A stretch of DNA of 64,000 bases from the NCBI RefSeq assembly GCF_000024885.1, contig NC_013512.1, positions 372,001-436,000 on the forward strand, written 5' to 3'. A program made the position numbers and the translations under genes. This stretch comes from Sulfurospirillum deleyianum DSM 6946. GTDB lineage: Bacteria > Campylobacterota > Campylobacteria > Campylobacterales > Sulfurospirillaceae. Below are positions 63,414 to 64,000 of the stretch, piece after piece. The notes under the pieces are model-generated. The model saw only the letters and a program-made list of their open reading frames with translations, was not told the DNA's origin and searched no databases. The stretch's first letter is position 1. Every line of letters starts with the position of its first letter.

Positions 63414-63472
63414 TTAGGTACGTTTTTAGATACCTAATTCGTATTTTGGATTTACTCCATCTAAAAACGTAC
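63414..63472. repeat. Overlapping inverted repeats before the integrase
   Basis: Two mutually exclusive pairings share bases. TTAGGTA (63414-63420) with TACCTAA (63431-63437) gives a 7-bp stem. GTACGTTTTTAGAT (63418-63431) with ATCTAAAAACGTAC (63459-63472) gives a perfect 14-bp inverted repeat. The second ends 16 bp before the integrase ATG. They may be integrase or excisionase binding sites, or a switch in the leader; see findings. Confidence 0.75.
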
Positions 63473-63488
63473 ATTAAAGAGGTTCAAA

Positions 63489-64000
63489 ATGCCTAAAATA
63501 AGCACTTCTCTACTCACAGATAAAGAGATTAAGAATTTTAAACCCGAAGATAAGCCCTACATAAAATCTGACATTAATGGACTTAGAATACTTATCCATC
63601 CAGATGGTCGCAAGATATGGGAATTTGTTTATACAAGCCCAACGCTATATAAAAAACGCAAATCAACCTTTGGAACGTACCCAAAAACCACCCTTAAAGA
63701 GGCAAGAGATAAAAGAGAAACGTACCTAAACCTCATCAAACAAGGCATAGACCCGATAGATGCACAACGTGAAGAGAAAGCTGAAGTAAAACTACAAAAA
63801 GAGAGTGATTTTTCAAACGTGGTCAATCTTTGGTTTCAATCGCAAGAGAGCCACATTGTTCACAGCACCTACAAAAAGAAGAGAGCCTTGTTTGATACAA
63901 CTGTCATTCCTGTGCTCAAACATAAATCAATTGCAGAAATAAAGCATGATGAGCTTGTGCAAATTATCAAAATAAAAGCCATACAAACACCCGAAACAGC
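63489..64000 (+). CDS. int: Tyrosine integrase of a genomic island (cut by window edge)
   Basis: The first 170 codons of a P4-type tyrosine recombinase are visible. The N-terminus (LLTDKEIKNFKPEDKPY..., then RKIWEFVYTSPTLYKKRKSTFGTYPKTTLKEARDKR) is the DUF4102/arm-type DNA-binding domain (GxYPxxSLxxAR pattern), and the core-binding domain begins at SDFSNVVNLWFQSQESHI. The catalytic domain lies beyond the window. AAAGAGG precedes ATG 63489. Such integrases insert at the 3' end of tRNA or tmRNA genes; here ssrA ends 188 bp upstream, so an island starts here. Confidence 0.9.
   Translation, partial: MPKISTSLLTDKEIKNFKPEDKPYIKSDINGLRILIHPDGRKIWEFVYTSPTLYKKRKSTFGTYPKTTLKEARDKRETYLNLIKQGIDPIDAQREEKAEVKLQKESDFSNVVNLWFQSQESHIVHSTYKKKRALFDTTVIPVLKHKSIAEIKHDELVQIIKIKAIQTPET

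Overview
The window is a contiguous stretch of the chromosome of a Campylobacterota (epsilonproteobacterial) bacterium, most like Sulfurospirillum. The evidence is a Wolinella-type diheme fumarate reductase (frdCAB), gene strings known from Campylobacter jejuni (frdCAB plus two dynamin-like proteins; rpsB-tsf-ABC-fliR-acidic protein-gmk-tatA-argS; nadD/rsfS next to gapA-pgk-tpiA-fabI; nusA, HP0268-like gene, miaB, DUF374), a tmRNA tag of epsilon type, and AT-rich DNA with TATAAT-like -10 boxes but few clear -35 boxes. The genus call is an inference.

Layout. 1-3.2 kb: tail of an unknown gene, a SotB-like exporter, YchJ, a Crp/Fnr regulator and Hsp20. 3.2-10.1 kb: a CHASE-PAS-PAS-GGDEF protein, lgt and frdCAB with a structured leader. 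10.3-14.7 kb: two coupled dynamin-like GTPases. 14.7-17.6 kb (minus): panB-ruvB-AI-2E family permease. 17.6-20.2 kb: an HPt protein, a lone trpA, and mlaA-mlaC (minus). 20.3-28.5 kb: rpsB, tsf, an ABC ATPase, fliR, an acidic protein, gmk, tatA, argS and a nuclease. 28.5-32.1 kb (minus): TonB receptor, small periplasmic protein and diguanylate cyclase. 32.2-33.7 kb: a Fur-family regulator divergent from a diheme peroxidase. 33.8-39.7 kb: a NadD-RsfS fusion, then gapA-pgk-tpiA-fabI, a lone permease and a tiny lipoprotein. 39.7-45.5 kb: nusA, HP0268-like, miaB, an acyltransferase and a PilM/PilN/PilO-like trio. 45.5-56.8 kb: tilS-rimO-panC, prfB, three proteins of unclear role, a short asparaginase-like protein, dnaX, rho and uppS. 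56.8-62.3 kb: a DctPQM TRAP transporter with a divergent two-component system. 62.3-64 kb: a lipoprotein, tmRNA (ssrA), and an integrase cut by the window edge, which marks the start of an island inserted at ssrA.

The most unusual signal cuts across all of this. The 10-bp palindrome TTACATGTAA occurs 31 times (positions listed in the repeat entry), against roughly 0.2 expected from base composition. It lies in intergenic DNA, inside at least 15 reading frames (almost always read as Leu-His-Val), in the tmRNA gene, and as the core of three long perfect palindromes or hairpins at convergent gene ends. I know of no published description of it in this group. Other points of interest are the TonB receptor/periplasmic/cyclase operon, the PilMNO-like trio without other pilus genes, the NadD-RsfS fusion, a probably leaderless panB mRNA and overlapping inverted repeats in front of the island integrase.

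Overall this is core chromosome (respiration, translation, cofactor synthesis, C4-dicarboxylate uptake) with one accessory boundary at the right end. All coordinates come from reading the sequence. No database search was possible, so family names rest on recognised motifs and remembered homologues.
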